64,000 bases of DNA from Mangrovicoccus sp049603835 (GTDB lineage Bacteria; Pseudomonadota; Alphaproteobacteria; Rhodobacterales; Rhodobacteraceae), in the NCBI GenBank assembly GCA_049603835.1, contig JBMYSZ010000001.1, positions 62,001 through 126,000 on the forward strand, written 5' to 3'. The translations under genes and the position numbers were made by a program. A model generated the notes under the pieces. That model was not told the origin of the DNA, did no database searches, and worked only from the letters and a program-made list of their open reading frames with translations. The first letter of the stretch is position 1. Every line of letters starts with the position of its first letter. Shown here piece after piece: positions 61,612 to 64,000 of this stretch.

Positions 61612-62478
61612 ATGCCTCGCTTTGCCTCTCTTCTGGCGCTCTGCGCCTGCGCCTGCGCCTGCGCCTGCGTCTTTGCCTTTGGCACGCTCGCCAAAGCCGA
61701 AACTCAGCCGCAAGAGAGGCGGCCCAGCCATTGCATTGCCCTGGTGGAAAATACGCCGGGAATAAGGGTGCATCGTGCCAGTTTTGCTGAGGCTTTGGGC
61801 GAATACACAATCGGTATTCACTATATCGGCCATGCGATGTTTCTGATTGCCACGCCAGGCGGAACCACGGTTGTGACGGATTATTCGGGCTTTCTAGGTG
61901 CATCTGATTTCGTGCCGGATGTAGCTACTATGAACCGAGCCCATTCCACCCACTGGACCCCATATCCGGATCCGCGCATTCCTCATGTGTTGCCGGGCTG
62001 GGGGAAAGATGGCGCGCCGGCCGGGCATTATCTGGATCTGGGCGATATGCTGATCCGCTCTGTGTCCACAGATATTCGCAGCTGGGGCGCTGAGGGGGTG
62101 AATGGCAATTCGATTTTTGTCTTTGAGGCTGAGGGGCTGTGTATCGGACATTTGGGGCATCTGCATCATGAACCCACAGCGGAGCAATATGCGGCTTTGG
62201 GGCGGCTCGATGTGGTGATGGCGCCGGTTGATGGCGGGATGACTTTGGATTTGCCGCGTATGATCGGGGTGCTAAAGCGGCTGCGCTCCTCGGTGGTGAT
62301 CCCTATGCACTGGTTTGGCACGGGCAGTTTGGCCGTTTTCCTTGATGGCATGCGCGATGAATTCGCGATAGAGCGGGTCGACGGGCCTAGCCTGATGGTG
62401 TCGCTGCGTGATCTGCCGGATCGTCCGACCATCAAGCTATTGCGGCCACAAATGCTAAGAAGTGACGATACCCCATGA
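61612..62478 (+). CDS. Exported MBL-fold metallo-hydrolase
   Basis: A 288-residue metallo-beta-lactamase-fold protein of the UlaG-like kind. It has an N-terminal signal peptide whose hydrophobic core holds a run of alternating Cys and Ala (residues 11-19, encoded by a hexanucleotide repeat). The fold is seen in TIGIHYIGHAMFLIATPGG, TTVVTDYSGFLG, the loop VATMNRAHSTHW, which stands in place of the usual HxHxDH motif, CIGHLGHLHHEP and VIPMHWFGTGSL. The metal site is thus atypical but has several histidines. GGAG lies eight bases before ATG 61612. It overlaps the next gene by four bases. Confidence 0.85.
   Translation: MPRFASLLALCACACACACVFAFGTLAKAETQPQERRPSHCIALVENTPGIRVHRASFAEALGEYTIGIHYIGHAMFLIATPGGTTVVTDYSGFLGASDFVPDVATMNRAHSTHWTPYPDPRIPHVLPGWGKDGAPAGHYLDLGDMLIRSVSTDIRSWGAEGVNGNSIFVFEAEGLCIGHLGHLHHEPTAEQYAALGRLDVVMAPVDGGMTLDLPRMIGVLKRLRSSVVIPMHWFGTGSLAVFLDGMRDEFAIERVDGPSLMVSLRDLPDRPTIKLLRPQMLRSDDTP
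61642..61671 (+). repeat. Hexanucleotide tandem repeat in signal peptide
   Basis: Four exact TGCGCC units followed by TGCGTC (61642-61671), coding for the alternating Cys-Ala run in the signal peptide of the metallo-hydrolase. Slippage would change the signal length by two residues per unit without breaking the frame. Confidence 0.9.
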
Positions 62479-63896
62479 CTCAATGCCTAGATGCGGATGC
62501 GCTCGCCCCGTTTCGCGCGGTTCTTGCACCAGATTTGTTTCGCGAGGTGACGCAAGCCTATCTGGAAGAGCCGCGGGGGCGGTTTCAGGGGCAAGCTTTG
62601 GCAGTTATCGCGCCGCGACATGTGCAAGAGGTGGCGCAGATCATTCGGTTGGCCGCGCAGACAGGAACGCCGGTTGTGCCTTTTGGGGGCGGCACTGGTC
62701 TGGTTGGCGGCCAGGTGGCGGGCGATGGGCTAAAGCCCATCCTACTCTCTTTGGAACGGATGACCGCTATTCGCGAGGTGCACAAAGAGGAAGCGGTGCT
62801 GGTGGCAGAAGCAGGTGCCGTGTTGCAAAGCGTGCAAGAGGCGGCAGAGGCGGCGGGGCTGCTTTTTCCTTTGTCCTTGGCCTCAGAGGGCTCTTGCCGC
62901 GTGGGCGGGGTCTTGGCCACCAATGCGGGCGGGGTGAATGTGCTGCGCTATGGCAATGCGCGGGATCTGTGCCTGGGGCTAGAAGCGGTGCTGCCTAATG
63001 GCGAGATCTGGCAAGGGCTGAAACGCCTGCGCAAAGACAATACCGGCTATGATTTGCGCAATCTGCTGATCGGCTCTGAAGGCACGCTGGGAGTGATCAC
63101 AGCGGCGAGTTTACGGCTTTATCCGCGCCCGGCCCGAGAGGCAGCGGCGCTGATGGTGGTGCGCGACCCGGCCGCCGCGCTAGAGCTTTTGGCCCTGGCC
63201 CGCGACCAGGTGGGAGAGGCGATCTCTGCCTTTGAGCTGATCAGCGGCCAGGGGCTGCGCTTTATGGCGGAAACCATGCCGGAATTCAGACTGCCTTTGC
63301 CGGTGGAAACGGGCTGGGCGGTTTTGGTGGATCTGGGTATGGGTGGCGATGGTGCCCCGGAAGCCGCGCTAGAACGGATCTTCGAGCTGGGTATGGAAGC
63401 GGAGCTGGTCAGCGATGGGCTAATTGCCCAGTCAGAGGCGCAGCGCAGTCATTTCTGGCTATTGCGAGAAAATCTGCCGCTGGCGAACCGTAAAATTGGC
63501 TCCGTTTCGTCTCATGATGTGTCCGTGCCACTGAGCGCGATTGCGGATTTCATCCCCCAGGCTCGGGCGGCGATTGCGGCGCTCGGCCCATTTCGGATCA
63601 ATTGCTTTGGCCATTTGGGGGACGGGAATTTGCATTTCAATGTCTTCCCGCCGGAGGGCCATCGCAAGGAAGAGTACCAAGCGCAGCGGGACGGAATTAA
63701 GCGCGCGGTGCATGATATAGTTCATGCATTTGACGGGTCTGTCAGCGCTGAACATGGGGTGGGGCGGCTGAAAGTCCCGGATCTAGAGCGTTATGGGGAT
63801 CCGGTGAAACTGGCCGCGATGCGGGCGATTAAGACCGCGCTTGACCCACGCGGCATCATGAATCCCGGCGCTGTTTTGCGCGATCAGTCGACCTAA
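62475..63896 (+). CDS. FAD-binding oxidase (GlcD / D-2-hydroxyacid dehydrogenase family)
   Basis: A 473-residue flavoprotein of the PCMH-type FAD family. The FAD loop is VVPFGGGTGLVGGQVAGDGL, with NLLIGSEGTLGVITAASLRL. The C-terminal substrate/metal site is INCFGHLGDGNLHFNVF and SVSAEHGVGRLK, as in D-2-hydroxyglutarate and D-lactate dehydrogenases and GlcD. The exact substrate is open; length and the HGVGRLK motif favour the D-2-hydroxyglutarate/D-lactate branch. ATGA overlap with the metallo-hydrolase. The stop codon is the TAA directly preceding the second 96-bp palindromic element. Confidence 0.92.
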   Translation: MTQCLDADALAPFRAVLAPDLFREVTQAYLEEPRGRFQGQALAVIAPRHVQEVAQIIRLAAQTGTPVVPFGGGTGLVGGQVAGDGLKPILLSLERMTAIREVHKEEAVLVAEAGAVLQSVQEAAEAAGLLFPLSLASEGSCRVGGVLATNAGGVNVLRYGNARDLCLGLEAVLPNGEIWQGLKRLRKDNTGYDLRNLLIGSEGTLGVITAASLRLYPRPAREAAALMVVRDPAAALELLALARDQVGEAISAFELISGQGLRFMAETMPEFRLPLPVETGWAVLVDLGMGGDGAPEAALERIFELGMEAELVSDGLIAQSEAQRSHFWLLRENLPLANRKIGSVSSHDVSVPLSAIADFIPQARAAIAALGPFRINCFGHLGDGNLHFNVFPPEGHRKEEYQAQRDGIKRAVHDIVHAFDGSVSAEHGVGRLKVPDLERYGDPVKLAAMRAIKTALDPRGIMNPGAVLRDQST

Positions 63897-63897
63897 A

Positions 63898-63993
63898 GCG
63901 TTTCGAGAAAAGCGAGGGACACTGAAAATCACGTTTCGCGTTGGAGCAAAGCGCCAGGCCGCGAATAGGTGAGGAGGTGATTTCTCGAAACGC
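63898..63993 (+). repeat. 96-bp palindromic repeat element, copy 2
   Basis: The same 13-bp inverted ends as copy 1 (GCGTTTCGAGAAA at 63898-63910, complement at 63981-63993) and about 84% identity over 96 ungapped bases. The inner palindrome is less perfect than in copy 1. It starts one base after the stop codon of the FAD oxidase, in the same orientation relative to the upstream gene as copy 1 has to scoB. Confidence 0.9.
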
Positions 63994-64000
63994 GATAAGC

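Noticed and set aside
1..64000. CRISPR arrays, prophage, insertion sequences, rRNA genes
   Set aside because: I scanned for direct-repeat arrays, transposase or integrase motifs and rRNA cores and found none in the window.

Overview
The window reads as a chromosomal segment of a marine-type alphaproteobacterium of the order Rhodobacterales (Roseobacter/Rhodobacter relatives); the genus cannot be fixed from sequence alone. The case rests on gene order and on family-typical proteins. These include recJ-glpX-hom, dnaG-rpoD, nrdR-ribD, ribH-nusB, dprA-topA and coxB-ctaB-ctaG-coxC-surf1-thrC, a VPLPA-type sorting signal, small proteins of the kind called 'antifreeze protein' in this order, and many short hypothetical proteins typical of the group. 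The DNA is moderately GC-rich, densely packed and mostly core genome. I see no prophage, insertion sequence or CRISPR array.

Layout. 1-2570: the 3' part of a TRAP transporter operon, a ribbon-helix-helix protein and two identical tRNA-Glu genes. 2720-6988: recJ, glpX and hom on the minus strand. 7064-9422: a lipoprotein, a pirin and a small membrane protein. 9700-15317: glutamate dehydrogenase, primase and the housekeeping sigma factor, ending in a strong terminator. 15360-18545: ribD, nrdR and small genes on the minus strand. 18727-19939: an unrecognised two-gene unit. 19955-24544: kpsC, a Wza-like exporter and kpsS for capsule. 24646-29015: ribE, a hypothetical gene, a ribBA-type gene with a degenerate second domain, ribH and nusB, with a VPLPA-anchored protein inserted. 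29012-32974: GNAT, dnaB, pyrE and pyrC.

33126-40561: a complete nickel-urease operon (ureD, A, B, C, E, F, G). It is interrupted between ureB and ureC by two genes that share an N-terminal phasin-like module, and between ureC and ureE by a small DUF1127-like gene. 40558-48182: a large glycosyltransferase, glutaryl-CoA dehydrogenase, an Lhr-like helicase and a 3-oxoacid CoA-transferase. 48365-53906: topA, dprA and tldD. 54100-63896: the cytochrome aa3 oxidase subunit II/III and assembly operon, surf1, thrC, an M16 peptidase, an acetyltransferase, a secreted metallo-hydrolase and an FAD-linked oxidase.

The most notable non-coding structure is a pair of 96-bp palindromic elements about 17 kb apart (46653-46748 and 63898-63993), about 84% identical, with 13-bp inverted ends. 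Each lies directly behind a stop codon in the same orientation relative to the upstream gene. Other points of interest are a perfect FNR-type operator between tldD and coxB, the split and inverted riboflavin cluster, and the two module-sharing genes inside the urease operon. No clearly new multi-gene defence or biosynthetic system was found; the best candidates for undescribed biology are the urease-embedded pair and the 18727-19939 unit.
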